In this document: positions 46,743 through 54,932 of the stretch, piece by piece
Position numbering within the stretch: the first letter of the stretch is position 1
Layout: every line of letters starts with the position of its first letter
NCBI RefSeq assembly: GCF_001613125.1
Contig: NZ_BDBT01000011.1
Coordinates: 62,001-126,000 of the forward strand
Source: Nocardia shimofusensis NBRC 100134
GTDB taxonomy: Bacteria; Actinomycetota; Actinomycetes; Mycobacteriales; Mycobacteriaceae
Direction of reading: 5' to 3'
Length of the DNA stretch: 64,000 nucleotides
Notes under the pieces: generated by a model
Database searches by the model: none
What the model saw: the letters and a program-made list of their open reading frames with translations, nothing else
What the model was told of the DNA's origin: nothing
Translations under genes and position numbers: made by a program

Positions 46743-47651
46743 ATGACCACTCGTCCCGAGGACAACCGTCACGCACTCGCCGCCGCGGCCGTGGTCGTCG
46801 GCGCCGACGGCTCCGAGCCCGCCGCGATCGCCGTCCGCTGGGCCGCGCGCACGGCCGCCGACCGAGGCCGCCGCCTGCTGATCGTGCACGGCATCGACCT
46901 GGCGAACACCCGCGCGACATACGACAACAGCCAGATCGAGGCGCCCGCGATCGTCGAGGCGTTCCACACCCGTGGCGCGCGATTGCTGTCCGAGGCGGTG
47001 GCTCTCGCTCGCGAGATCGCCCCCTCTGTCGAGATCGGCACCGATCTGGCCGACGACAATCCCGCCAGCCGCCTGATCGCTCTGTCGGAGCGGGCGCACA
47101 TGGTCGTCCTGGGCGCCGCGGCGAGGGTCGGCCCGTTCGCCCACCTGGGGTCGACCCTGCTCGCGGTCACCGCTCACGCGCACGGCGCCGTGGTGGTGGT
47201 ACGAGGCGGTCCCACCCCCGATCGCGCACCGGTCGTGGTCGGGGTGGACGCCGGCGCGGCCGGGGAGCCCGCGATCGAGGCGGCATTCGCCGAGGCCGCG
47301 GTCCGCGGAGTCGAGCTGGTCGCCGTGCACGCCTGGAGCGACCTGTCCTCCACGGCGTTCGCGGGCGCGTCCTATGTCGGTGATCCGCCGGACGCTTTGA
47401 TGGACGGCGAGCGAGCGCTGCTGGCCGAACGGCTCGCCGGCTGGCAGGAGAGGTACCCGGACGTCGCCGTGACGCGCCAGGTGTATCTGTCGGGCCCGCG
47501 CGAGCAACTGGGCGAGTGGTCGGGCAAAGCGCAGCTACTCGTCGTCGGCAGCCGCGGTCGAGGCGGATTCCGTTCCCTGCTGCTGGGTTCCACCAGCAAT
47601 TGGCTTGTACAACATGCCGACTGCCCGGTGATGGTCGTCCACGCCGATTGA
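46743..47651 (+). CDS. Tandem universal stress protein
   Basis: Two Usp domains are in one chain of 302 residues. Domain 1 (about 12-150) has VVVGADGSEPAAIAVRWAAR, and domain 2 (about 160-300) has VVVGVDAGAAGEPAIEAAF. The ATP-binding G-x2-G-x9-G-S/T pattern is clear in domain 2 (VVGSRGRGGFRSLLLGSTSN) and altered in domain 1 (GAAARVGPFAHLGST). This layout is that of the DosR-regulated Usp proteins such as Rv2005c and Rv2623. AAAGGA precedes the ATG. It follows the SDR by 49 bp and is probably co-transcribed. Confidence 0.92.
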   Translation: MTTRPEDNRHALAAAAVVVGADGSEPAAIAVRWAARTAADRGRRLLIVHGIDLANTRATYDNSQIEAPAIVEAFHTRGARLLSEAVALAREIAPSVEIGTDLADDNPASRLIALSERAHMVVLGAAARVGPFAHLGSTLLAVTAHAHGAVVVVRGGPTPDRAPVVVGVDAGAAGEPAIEAAFAEAAVRGVELVAVHAWSDLSSTAFAGASYVGDPPDALMDGERALLAERLAGWQERYPDVAVTRQVYLSGPREQLGEWSGKAQLLVVGSRGRGGFRSLLLGSTSNWLVQHADCPVMVVHAD

Positions 47652-47685
47652 GCCGAGCGCCCCTCACGGCATCGCAGGTGGCGTT

Positions 47686-48141
47686 TCAGCCTTCGACCCG
47701 CTTCTTCAGGCCGTTCAACGTGCTGTCCACCAGACCTTTGATCACCCGATTGCGAATGAAGCCGGGCAGCGGCAAGTTGTGGTGGATGGTCAGCTGATAG
47801 GTGACCGACGTGGCGGCCGGACCGGCTTCCTCGAGCTGATAACGACCCTCCTGACCGGTCTGCATGCGACCTTCGACCATCGACCAGCTCATACCGTCGT
47901 CACGGTGACGGTAGGTGAGGGTGTAGGTGTCGGTACCCACCGTCGCCGAAGCCTTGAACCGGGCAGTCACCGGCAGACCGGTCTGCTCATCCGCCTCGAG
48001 CACCTCGGCTTCGAGGATCTCGGGAATCCACTCCGGCTGGCTTTCCAGATCACGGATGGTCGCGAGCACCCGTGCCGCCGGGGCGTGCAGACGGACGGTT
48101 TTCGTCGCGCTGTCAGTGGGCATGGTCGCCGCGCCCGCCAT
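47686..48141 (-). CDS. SRPBCC (polyketide cyclase/START-like) family protein
   Basis: The 151-residue protein folds as a single ligand-binding SRPBCC domain. It has VRLHAPAARVLATIRDLESQPEWIP at residues 16-40, then TYTLTYRHRDDGMSWSMVEG, and the C-terminal helix RVIKGLVDSTLNGLKKRVEG. In mycobacteria such proteins often occur near stress or lipid genes. ATG 48141 was taken; ATG 48123 is equally plausible and neither has a strong ribosome site. It is convergent with the Usp gene and divergent from the lipase operon. Confidence 0.85.
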   Translation of the reverse strand: MAGAATMPTDSATKTVRLHAPAARVLATIRDLESQPEWIPEILEAEVLEADEQTGLPVTARFKASATVGTDTYTLTYRHRDDGMSWSMVEGRMQTGQEGRYQLEEAGPAATSVTYQLTIHHNLPLPGFIRNRVIKGLVDSTLNGLKKRVEG

Positions 48142-48396
48142 GATTCGCCGCTCGGGGGACGGCGCAGATCCACATGTCGGTCATGAGATCTCCTCGTGGG
48201 TGGAGATGCCGATGTTTTCGGGAACCCGGACGTTCGTTCGCGACACTACTCCCCGCGCCCGGCGGAGAGTAGCCCGATCGATGGGGGACTCCGCAGGGTG
48301 CCGCGCATCAGCATCCTCCCTGGCGCCAACCGATGTCGATGCCGCGGGCGCTGCCGAACGCCCTCACCTCTATCCGGGAGGCGCTTTCGGACGTAC

Positions 48397-48422
48397 CCTA
48401 TGACCGACCGGTCGGTCATAGG
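48397..48422. promoter_or_regulatory. Perfect 26-bp palindrome, TetR-type operator
   Basis: CCTATGACCGACC is followed directly by its exact complement. The core GACCGACCGGTCGGTC is a common TetR-family operator form. It ends 38 bp before the lipase GTG start, and the last gene of that operon encodes a TetR regulator. It also lies upstream of the divergent SRPBCC gene (48141), so it may control both. Nothing else is visible in 48142-48396. Confidence 0.8.
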
Positions 48423-48460
48423 TGTGCGTGATCCGTACGCACTCGGCAAGGAGGCGAGCA

Positions 48461-49411
48461 GTGAACTTCGTCAGACGATGGGTGGCGGCGGCAGGCACGG
48501 CCGCCGCCGTGATGGTCGCGGCGGCAGGTGGGGCCTCGGGCGAGGCCCCCGAGCCCGTGCCCTACAGCTATCTGGCCGGGCTCGCCGCCCAGGCGCAGAC
48601 ACCGGGGCAGGCGCCGGCCGGTGCCAACGATTGGTCGTGCCGCCCGACGACTCGCCACCCCCGCCCCGTAGTACTCCTGCACGGACTGGGCAACGAGACG
48701 GTGAGCTGGCAGACCCTCTCGCCCCTGTTGGCGCGAGCCGGGTATTGCGTCTTCACCACCACGTACGGCACCGGTGCGCTGGGACCTGCTGTCGGCGCTC
48801 TGGCTCCGCTGGAACGCAGTGCCGCCGAGGTCGGCGCTTTCATCGACCGCGTGCGCGCCGCGACCGGGTCGGACCGGGTCGACATCGTCGGGCACTCGAT
48901 GGGAGCGGCCGTGTCGTTCTACTACATGCGTCATCTGGAGGGTGCGCCCGCGATCGCCCGCCTGATCGGTCTGGGCGCGCCGTACCACGGATCGACGGTC
49001 AGCGGACTCGATGTGCTCGGCCGGTGGGTCGCCGACCTGCCGGGCGGAGCGCAGATCGTCGAGGACTGCGGGCCGTGCCAGATGTCGCCCGGATCGCCGG
49101 CAGTCGAGTTCCTCGGCGCCGACGCCCGCCTGGCGCCCGAGACCGAGTTCATCAGCATCGTCAGTCGGTACGACGAGATCGCCACGCCGTTCGCCACCGG
49201 AATGCTGGAAGGCCCCAATGCGCGCAACATCGTGCTCCAGGATGTGTGCGCCTCCGATTTCAGCGAACACTACGGACTGACCTCGGACCCCATCGCGGTC
49301 GCCGAGGTCCTCAACGCGCTCGACCCCGAGCACGCGCGAGCGGTGGATTGCCGCTTGGTCGCGCCGCTGCTGGGCCCCGTGATCCCGCCGACCGAGCCAG
49401 GAGCACGGTGA
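48461..49411 (+). CDS. Secreted triacylglycerol lipase/esterase (lipase class 2)
   Basis: The 316-residue protein begins with a signal peptide (VNFVRRWVAAAGTAAAVMVA, cleavage probably after ASG near residue 28). It has an alpha/beta hydrolase with the oxyanion loop VVLLHGLGNETVSW, the nucleophile elbow VDIVGHSMGAAVSFYYM, an Asp in VSRYDEIATPF and a His in FSEHYGLTSDP. Four Cys residues could form disulphides. The GTG at 48461 was chosen for AAGGAGG at good spacing. Its stop overlaps the ATG of the next hydrolase (TGATG). Confidence 0.88.
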   Translation: MNFVRRWVAAAGTAAAVMVAAAGGASGEAPEPVPYSYLAGLAAQAQTPGQAPAGANDWSCRPTTRHPRPVVLLHGLGNETVSWQTLSPLLARAGYCVFTTTYGTGALGPAVGALAPLERSAAEVGAFIDRVRAATGSDRVDIVGHSMGAAVSFYYMRHLEGAPAIARLIGLGAPYHGSTVSGLDVLGRWVADLPGGAQIVEDCGPCQMSPGSPAVEFLGADARLAPETEFISIVSRYDEIATPFATGMLEGPNARNIVLQDVCASDFSEHYGLTSDPIAVAEVLNALDPEHARAVDCRLVAPLLGPVIPPTEPGAR

Positions 49412-50256
49412 TGCCGGCCCGGCGGCTGGAAATCCGCACTCCCTACGGCGTGGTCGCGGTGTGGCTGTCCGGACCGGAGGACGCCGCGACACCGGCACTG
49501 ATGCTCTTGCACGCCAATCCCGGTGACCATCGGGACTTCGCGCCGGTGACCAGCGCGTTCGAACGCGACCGGCTGGTCGTCGGCGTCGACTGGCCCGGCT
49601 TCGGCGACTCGGTGGCCGCACGCCCGGACGAGGTCACCGTGGCGGCACTGGGGGAAGTGGCGACAACGGTGGTGCATACGCTGGCGGACAGAGGGATTCG
49701 GCGACTGTCGATCATCGGCAACAGCGTCGGAGGCCACGCCGCTGTCCGGGCCGCCCAGCACCACCCCGGCCTGGTCGAGTCCGTGGTGCTGGTGCAACCC
49801 GCGGGCTTCATCCCGGCGAACTCGGCGACGCGCGCGCTGTGCCGTGTGATGAGCCGGCCGACCGTAGCGCGGTGGGTCATCGCACCGAGCGCACGCGGGT
49901 ACCTGGGCCCGTTGCGCAGTGAGAGCCATCGCGCCATCTACGAACGGGCCGTGCGGGTTCGCCACGACCCGGCACGATCGGCTGTCTATCGCGCACTGTG
50001 GCGCAGCCTCGGCGGTCCCGATGCCGATCTCGGCGCAGAGGCGCCGCTGCTGCCGCGCACCCGCGTGCAAGTGGTGTGGGGCACTCGGGATCCGATCAAC
50101 CCGTGGTGGCTCAATCGACGTGCCCTCGCTCGCGCTCTGCCACACGCACAGATCGTGCCATTGCCCACTCGGCACGAACCGTTCAGCGAGAATCCGCAGC
50201 TGTTCCTCCGCACCGTCCGACAGTTCCTCACCGACCAGGCAGGATCAGCCTCATGA
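49411..50256 (+). CDS. Alpha/beta hydrolase
   Basis: This 281-residue cytoplasmic alpha/beta-hydrolase has no signal peptide. The oxyanion region is LMLLHANPGDHRDFAPV, the nucleophile Ser is in LSIIGNSVGGHAAVRAAQ near residue 108, the acid is in VVWGTRDPINPWW and the His is in PTRHEPFSENP. The ATG overlaps the lipase stop, and its own stop overlaps the TetR start (ATGA), giving a three-gene operon. The substrate is unknown; it may process a product of the secreted lipase. Confidence 0.86.
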   Translation: MPARRLEIRTPYGVVAVWLSGPEDAATPALMLLHANPGDHRDFAPVTSAFERDRLVVGVDWPGFGDSVAARPDEVTVAALGEVATTVVHTLADRGIRRLSIIGNSVGGHAAVRAAQHHPGLVESVVLVQPAGFIPANSATRALCRVMSRPTVARWVIAPSARGYLGPLRSESHRAIYERAVRVRHDPARSAVYRALWRSLGGPDADLGAEAPLLPRTRVQVVWGTRDPINPWWLNRRALARALPHAQIVPLPTRHEPFSENPQLFLRTVRQFLTDQAGSAS

Positions 50257-50798
50257 GACCCGCCGAACCCGGCCGTCGCGCCCTGCTGAACGCGGGGCGT
50301 TCACTCCTGGCCGGCTCCGACTTGACCAGATTGTCGGTCAACTCTGTCACCACCGCCGCCACCATGGCCAAAGGCAGCTTCTACCAGCACTGGCGCAGCC
50401 GCGAGGACTACATTCGAGCCCTTCACGAGATATTTCACGACGAACTGTTCGACAAGGTCCAGCAGCAGGTGGCCGGATGGCCGCCCGGCGCCGAACGACT
50501 GGCCACGGGCATCGCGGCCTATCTCGACGGCTGCCTGGCCGAGCCGGCGACCAAAGCTCTTCTCGTCCAGGCCAGGACCGAGGCCGGCCTCAGTGAGGAG
50601 GTCGCCCGGCGCAACCAGCAGGCCGCCCAGTTGCTCACTGCCGACCTCGCCGCCATCGGCTGGCGCGACCCCGAGCCCCTCGCGGTCCTGCTCGTCGCCG
50701 CGATAGCCGAGACCGCTCTCATCGAGCTCGCCGACGGACGGCGGCGCGACGACATGCGCACCGCGATCCAGCGGCTGGCCCGCCCCGCACGAGACTGA
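50253..50798 (+). CDS. TetR-family transcriptional regulator
   Basis: The 181-residue protein has a TetR N-terminal helix-turn-helix at about residues 25-50 (LSVNSVTTAATMAKGSFYQHWRSREDY) and a ligand-binding C-terminal domain (KALLVQARTEAGLSEEVARRN). It is the last gene of the lipase operon. The perfect palindrome at 48397-48422 is its probable operator, giving autoregulation and control by a lipid-like ligand; both points are inferred. Confidence 0.9.
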   Translation: MRPAEPGRRALLNAGRSLLAGSDLTRLSVNSVTTAATMAKGSFYQHWRSREDYIRALHEIFHDELFDKVQQQVAGWPPGAERLATGIAAYLDGCLAEPATKALLVQARTEAGLSEEVARRNQQAAQLLTADLAAIGWRDPEPLAVLLVAAIAETALIELADGRRRDDMRTAIQRLARPARD

Positions 50799-50857
50799 CA
50801 CCGACGAGCCCCGGCCCGAGCAGAACCGGTTTGCCGTTCCCCCTCGGGAACATGAAA

Positions 50858-50888
50858 ACACCCCCTGAGTAGCGATATCAGGGGGTGT
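50858..50888 (-). terminator. Rho-independent terminator of the original tRNA
   Basis: An 11-bp perfect stem (ACACCCCCTGA at 50858-50868 with its complement at 50878-50888) has a 9-base loop. On the minus strand it is followed by TTTT. It sits immediately beyond the tRNA 3'-end fragment, so it is best read as that tRNA's terminator. It may also stop the TetR operon from the other side. Confidence 0.75.
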
Positions 50889-50891
50889 ACC

Positions 50892-50918
50892 GGTGGTCCC
50901 AGCTGGGATCGAACCAGC
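50892..50918 (-). other. tRNA 3'-end fragment, attachment site of the genomic island
   Basis: The minus strand carries a T-arm (GCTGG-TTCGATC-CCAGC) followed by an acceptor 3' strand and discriminator (TGGGACCA), but no tRNA body exists upstream of it. It is followed by its own terminator on one side and by an integrase gene on the other. This is the signature of site-specific integration into a tRNA gene. The intact tRNA should lie at the far end of the island, beyond 64000, on the minus strand. Confidence 0.75.
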
Positions 50919-51031
50919 GACAGAATGTATCTCGTTGGCGCGCCGATCAGCCCAGATATAGCCTCTACCTGGCACTTTCCAGAGAAATTGAGTAGCAGCC
51001 GTACGCATGTGTAGGCACGAATGGGCTGCGC

Positions 51032-51051
51032 TATTGCGCGTATATTGCGCG
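51032..51051. repeat. Tandem TATTGCGCG repeat before the integrase
   Basis: TATTGCGCG occurs at 51032-51040 and 51043-51051, an 11-bp period, 18 bp upstream of the integrase start. It may be a binding site or overlap the integrase promoter (TATATT). The rest of 50919-51068 shows no gene. Confidence 0.4.
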
Positions 51052-51068
51052 CGGATCGGAGGAGGGAC

Positions 51069-52310
51069 ATGCCTGCGACAACGAGACGGAAGAGGACTCG
51101 GGCACCCCGCCGGGCCTTCGGAAGGGTTCGGCAATTCCGGTCGGGCCGATGGCAGGCGTCCTATGTCGGGCCAGACCTCGAAATGCACATAGCGGACACC
51201 ACCTTCGATACAAAGGGACGAGCCGAGGGCTGGCTGGCCCAGGAACGCAGGCTGATCGATCTCGACATCTGGACTTCTCCCGCCGCCCGCGCCGCCGCGG
51301 AAGCGGCCGCGAAGGCCGAGGCGGAGATGGAGGCTCCCGAAGTCGTCTGCTTCGGTCCGTACGCCAAGAACGTTGTCGCGACCCGCGTCTCACGCCGAGG
51401 GAAGCCACTCTCGCGCCGCACGGTGGACTCCTACACCTACCTGCTGCGTGACCACATCAATCCGAGCTTCGAGGACACCCCTGTCGCCGACATCACCTTC
51501 GAGATGGTCCGCACCTGGTACAGCAACGTATCCCGCCGTCGGCCACACGGGCGGAAATCGAAGGTCGAGAACGTGAATCGCGACGTACCGACCACGCGAG
51601 CGCGCGCCTACGAGGTTCTTCGAATGGTGCTCAACGTCGCCGTCGAAGACGGGCTGATCTCCCAGAACCCGTGCCGGATCAAGGGCGCGACCGCGATCGA
51701 ACCTGCCCACGACGCCACCGTCCTGACACCAGCCGAGATCGACGCTCTTGCCCGCGCGATGCCCGCCGAACTCGGCGCCTCGGTCCTGCTGGCCTCATGG
51801 TGCGGACTACGCCCCTCCGAGACCTACGAACTGCGCCGCCGCAACCTCAACGCCGACTGCTCGATCCTCACCGTCGCGTTCGCCGCGACCTACCGAAACG
51901 GCAAGACAGTGATCGACCGCCCCAAATCCGGCTCCACCGGAGAAGTCGTCATCCCCGACCACATCCGACCCGCGATCCGCCGGCACCTCGAAAAGCATGT
52001 CGCCGAAGCACCGGACGCTCTGCTGTTCCCCGACCCCGTGACCGGGAAGACCATGCGTGAATGGGTCTACCGCCGCATCTTCAAAGCGGCGTGCGCCAAG
52101 ATCGGCCGACCCGACTTCCGCCCAGCTGAGCAGCGTCACACCGGCGGCACTGTCGCCGCACAGGCAGGCGGCACCCTGCCGGAAGTCATGGAACGACTCC
52201 GCCACAAGACACCGCAGGCCGCCATGCGCTACCAGCGGATCGCCGCAGGTCGAGCTCAGACACTCGCTTCGAACATCTCCAAGTTCGCCAATACTGAACC
52301 ACCGGCATAG
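51069..52310 (+). CDS. Tyrosine recombinase (site-specific integrase)
   Basis: The 413-residue integrase has an N-terminal arm-binding region, a SAM-like core-binding domain (RTVDSYTYLLRDHINPSFED) and a catalytic domain. The latter has the first Arg in LASWCGLRPSETYELR near residue 260, the RHT box in AEQRHTGGTVAAQAGG, LRHKTPQAAMRYQR with the nucleophilic Tyr, and the Lys in IDRPKSGSTG. The His that usually precedes the second Arg (HxLRHT) is replaced by Ala. GGAGGGAC precedes ATG 51069; the frame is open further upstream. Position beside the tRNA fragment makes it the island's integrase. Confidence 0.92.
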   Translation: MPATTRRKRTRAPRRAFGRVRQFRSGRWQASYVGPDLEMHIADTTFDTKGRAEGWLAQERRLIDLDIWTSPAARAAAEAAAKAEAEMEAPEVVCFGPYAKNVVATRVSRRGKPLSRRTVDSYTYLLRDHINPSFEDTPVADITFEMVRTWYSNVSRRRPHGRKSKVENVNRDVPTTRARAYEVLRMVLNVAVEDGLISQNPCRIKGATAIEPAHDATVLTPAEIDALARAMPAELGASVLLASWCGLRPSETYELRRRNLNADCSILTVAFAATYRNGKTVIDRPKSGSTGEVVIPDHIRPAIRRHLEKHVAEAPDALLFPDPVTGKTMREWVYRRIFKAACAKIGRPDFRPAEQRHTGGTVAAQAGGTLPEVMERLRHKTPQAAMRYQRIAAGRAQTLASNISKFANTEPPA

Positions 52311-53149
52311 GACCATGTCTCACATGGGCGCTTCGCCTTTGGCGTGAACCGTCAACTTATCCGGAGGGCAGGACACCCCATCTCGATGACGACAGACGAC
52401 GGTTCGGACCGAGCGTGCGTCTCGGTCCGAACCATCACCACGTTCTACCAACCAAATGCCCGCGTAGCCCATCAGCGCTTGAGTCCTTGTGTGTGCCAAG
52501 GCTATTCCGAGATCACATCTATAGATGCGCATATCTACTTGACGACATTTATATTCGACGAGCGCGACACCCTTGCTCACCCATGAGCGCCATCCACCTG
52601 ATGTTCCATCCGGGCGGATCGCGGGCGGACCTCGCCATTGATGCACTGTTCCCGGATTACGGGAACATCGAAGGCTACGAACACGACGCTCCGCACTCCC
52701 CTCCTCGGCTACCGCATGACAGCGGTCGCGAGGTTGGACACCCCGTGATTCCGCCTTGCGACGGCCAAGCTCTGCGATCCCTTGCAACGCGAGGCACGTC
52801 GCGACCGAAAGCGCACCGCTTTGGCGGGTGCAGTCGAACGCTGGAGATACCCACGACCCCCAGACCGATTGTCCACACCGGCCCAACGGACGATCAAACC
52901 ATGGATGCGGCCAATGCCGGATGGCAGGACCGGTGGAGTGCCAACCCCCTCATCGCGTCGTCTGCCAAGCTATGGGGACTCGAACCCCTCACCCCACGCC
53001 AAAAAATGCCAGGTCAGCGAGCTGATGAGGGCCGCCCACCGCAGGTCAACAGCCGTTTCAAGACCGTTCGTGCCATTTCAGGACCAAAGCTAACCTCCAT
53101 GTGGTGACGGCGTCAACGCCGCAGGTCATCAGGTTGCTGCTCTCGGGGG
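52311..53149. other. Gap with a second tRNA 3'-like fragment
   Basis: No gene is supported in this 840-bp stretch of the island. On the minus strand at about 52963-52995 is a T-arm-like sequence, AGGGG-TTCGAGT-CCCCA followed by TAGCTTGG. It resembles the 3' end of an alanine-type tRNA, with no tRNA body. It could be a relic of an older attachment site. The rest is unremarkable. Confidence 0.4.
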
Positions 53150-53577
53150 CGGTGACGGGGTCACCACCCCCGAGAGCAGCAACCTGGAGCCCGAGATCAC
53201 CTATCGTCCGCCGTTCCTCTCCACGGGAGACAACCCGACGGACTTACCGAACTGCTCGACCGGGTGAAACCGCTGCGTAGCCGGCCCGGACGGCCACGTC
53301 ACTACGTCCAGACCCTGATCTCCGACAAGGGCTACCACTACCCCCGCGTTCACGAACTGCGGTAGCGTCGCATCACCGGCCACATTCCCCGATGCGGCAC
53401 CCGCGACAAGGTGACAGTCGGCGGTGGATCGTCGAGCGGGCCTTCGCCCTGTTGCATCAGTACCGGTGTCTGGCCGTGCGCTGCGAGCGCCGCACCGACA
53501 TCCACCTGGGATTCCTCGACCTCGCCGCAGCACTCATCTGCTCGCGAAGACTCGGCAACCTACCCGGTAGGAGCTGA
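53150..53577 (+). pseudogene. IS5-family transposase remnant
   Basis: Pieces of an IS5-family transposase are spread over two frames. One reads LISDKGYHYPRVHELR (the region of the second catalytic Asp) before a stop. The other reads RRWIVERAFALLHQYRCLAV, RCERRTDIHLGFLDLAAALI and CSRRLGNL, the typical C-terminus with the catalytic Glu. The N-terminal half is missing. The element is inactive. Confidence 0.75.
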
Positions 53578-53615
53578 TAGGCGCACAGTCGAGCTGAAGT
53601 TCCGACCTTCGTCGG

Positions 53616-54662
53616 CTACGACCAGACCGATCCCTCTTCATACTCCAGCTTGAGTTTGCGGATAGCGTTCTGGTGACTTTCAGACAGCTGAACGAACTCC
53701 ACCCCAACCTCCCTGCTTGACGGACTGAAGACGAAGGCGATCATCTGGCCTGGCCGCTCGCCCGGCGAAACCAGCGCCCCAGCGAATGCCTCACCATCTG
53801 ACACCCGCTCGATAACGTAGGCGGGCGGCGTCTCGCCGAGTTCCCATCGCAGAAATCCGTTGATCGTCACCGTATCTATGCGACAGACGGCGTCGCCATT
53901 CTGAAAGTAGATCTCGTCGGCGGCAACATCGAGCGTATGTGTATGCGGCCACCGCGGGCCGCTGCGCACAGGACCGTTCGGAGCGTCGAGGGATGTCAGA
54001 GGAAACGTCCGCAAGACGGTGTTGGCAGGTTCGAGCTGATACAGAACCTCTGTTGACCGAAGAAGCAGCTCATCCCAGTAATCCGTGAATCTCCTATATT
54101 TCTTGTGCGATTTACCATTCTGATCCAACACTGCACCGCTGTCGTCGACCGCGAATGCAGTACGAGCCGCCGACGACACGAGGGCCAATTTGTAATCATT
54201 CCAGGTCAACAGCCTTTTCTGCCTCGGAAAACATTCGGCGACAGTGCCCGTCATCTCCAGCAGCGGAAACTGTTCTTGCAGCGGTCGTGTCCACTCCTTA
54301 AGCTGATACAGCTCGACGCCGTGGCGTGCCGCCTTCTTCTGCGCCGTCGGCGAGAATCCCGATGTCGAGACGATCGCACGGTGCGTGATCGACGGCATAT
54401 CGTTCAGCTTCAGACAGAGGGCCTCCACCTTCCCAACATCCAGCGCCGGACCTTCATGCTTCACCTCGTAGGCCATGAACGCATCGGTCACTGAGTCAAA
54501 ATCCTGAATCGTCACCGTCACGTCGACGTCGCGCGTTGACTCCGATGCCTCGTCCTCGACCATCTCACCGATGGTGATGTCGACCGCGTTGGGATTCCGC
54601 CTCAGACAACACAGTGCGGTCAGATACTGCACCAGCATGGGAGTTAGCGGGATCTTGGACAC
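53616..54662 (-). CDS. Mrr-like restriction endonuclease-fold protein
   Basis: The 348-residue protein has an N-terminal nuclease-like domain. STRDVDVTVTIQDFDSVTDA then FMAYEVKHEGPALDVGKVEA (residues about 45-85) gives the D...E-x-K arrangement of PD-(D/E)XK restriction enzymes. It is followed by HRAIVSTSGFSPTAQKKAARHG, a Mrr-type segment. The C-terminal 200 residues are unassigned. The GTG at 54662 has AGGAGGACAGG just upstream. No methyltransferase adjoins it, so a modification-dependent or stand-alone defence role is plausible. Base composition is less GC-rich than the core genome. Confidence 0.6.
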   Translation of the reverse strand: MSKIPLTPMLVQYLTALCCLRRNPNAVDITIGEMVEDEASESTRDVDVTVTIQDFDSVTDAFMAYEVKHEGPALDVGKVEALCLKLNDMPSITHRAIVSTSGFSPTAQKKAARHGVELYQLKEWTRPLQEQFPLLEMTGTVAECFPRQKRLLTWNDYKLALVSSAARTAFAVDDSGAVLDQNGKSHKKYRRFTDYWDELLLRSTEVLYQLEPANTVLRTFPLTSLDAPNGPVRSGPRWPHTHTLDVAADEIYFQNGDAVCRIDTVTINGFLRWELGETPPAYVIERVSDGEAFAGALVSPGERPGQMIAFVFSPSSREVGVEFVQLSESHQNAIRKLKLEYEEGSVWS

Positions 54663-54749
54663 CCTGTCCTCCTGGTTCGAGTGGATCGTACAACGGCATC
54701 TCACCGAGAAGCCCTATGTCACCGCTTATTGACATTGAACTAGCGTCTG

Positions 54750-54920
54750 AAGCGTAAAGCATGTGTGGGGCTTTGAAGTAGCTGCGGACGTGGTCGGGAA
54801 ACTTCTGGACGGCGCTGGAAGAACGACCGCACCTCCAGTTTCATCTGGTCTCGGGTGAGGATAGTTTTAGTCGGCGAGGGTACGTTTGAGGTCGGCGTTG
54901 ACCAGTTCGTCGGGGTTTGA
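54750..54920 (-). pseudogene. IS630-family transposase C-terminal remnant
   Basis: The minus strand reads SNPDELVNADLKRTLAD, the characteristic C-terminal region of IS630-family transposases with the last catalytic acid. Frame changes then lead to VRSYFKAPHMLYASDA, the normal end of these proteins. It is cut off at the left end of the ISAs1 element at 54933, so the ISAs1 insertion probably removed or displaced the rest. Confidence 0.65.
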
Positions 54921-54932
54921 GATGGGAGCAGG

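Noticed and set aside
50892..50918. A complete tRNA gene
   Set aside because: Only the T-arm and acceptor 3' strand are present; no D-arm or anticodon arm is found to the right on the minus strand.
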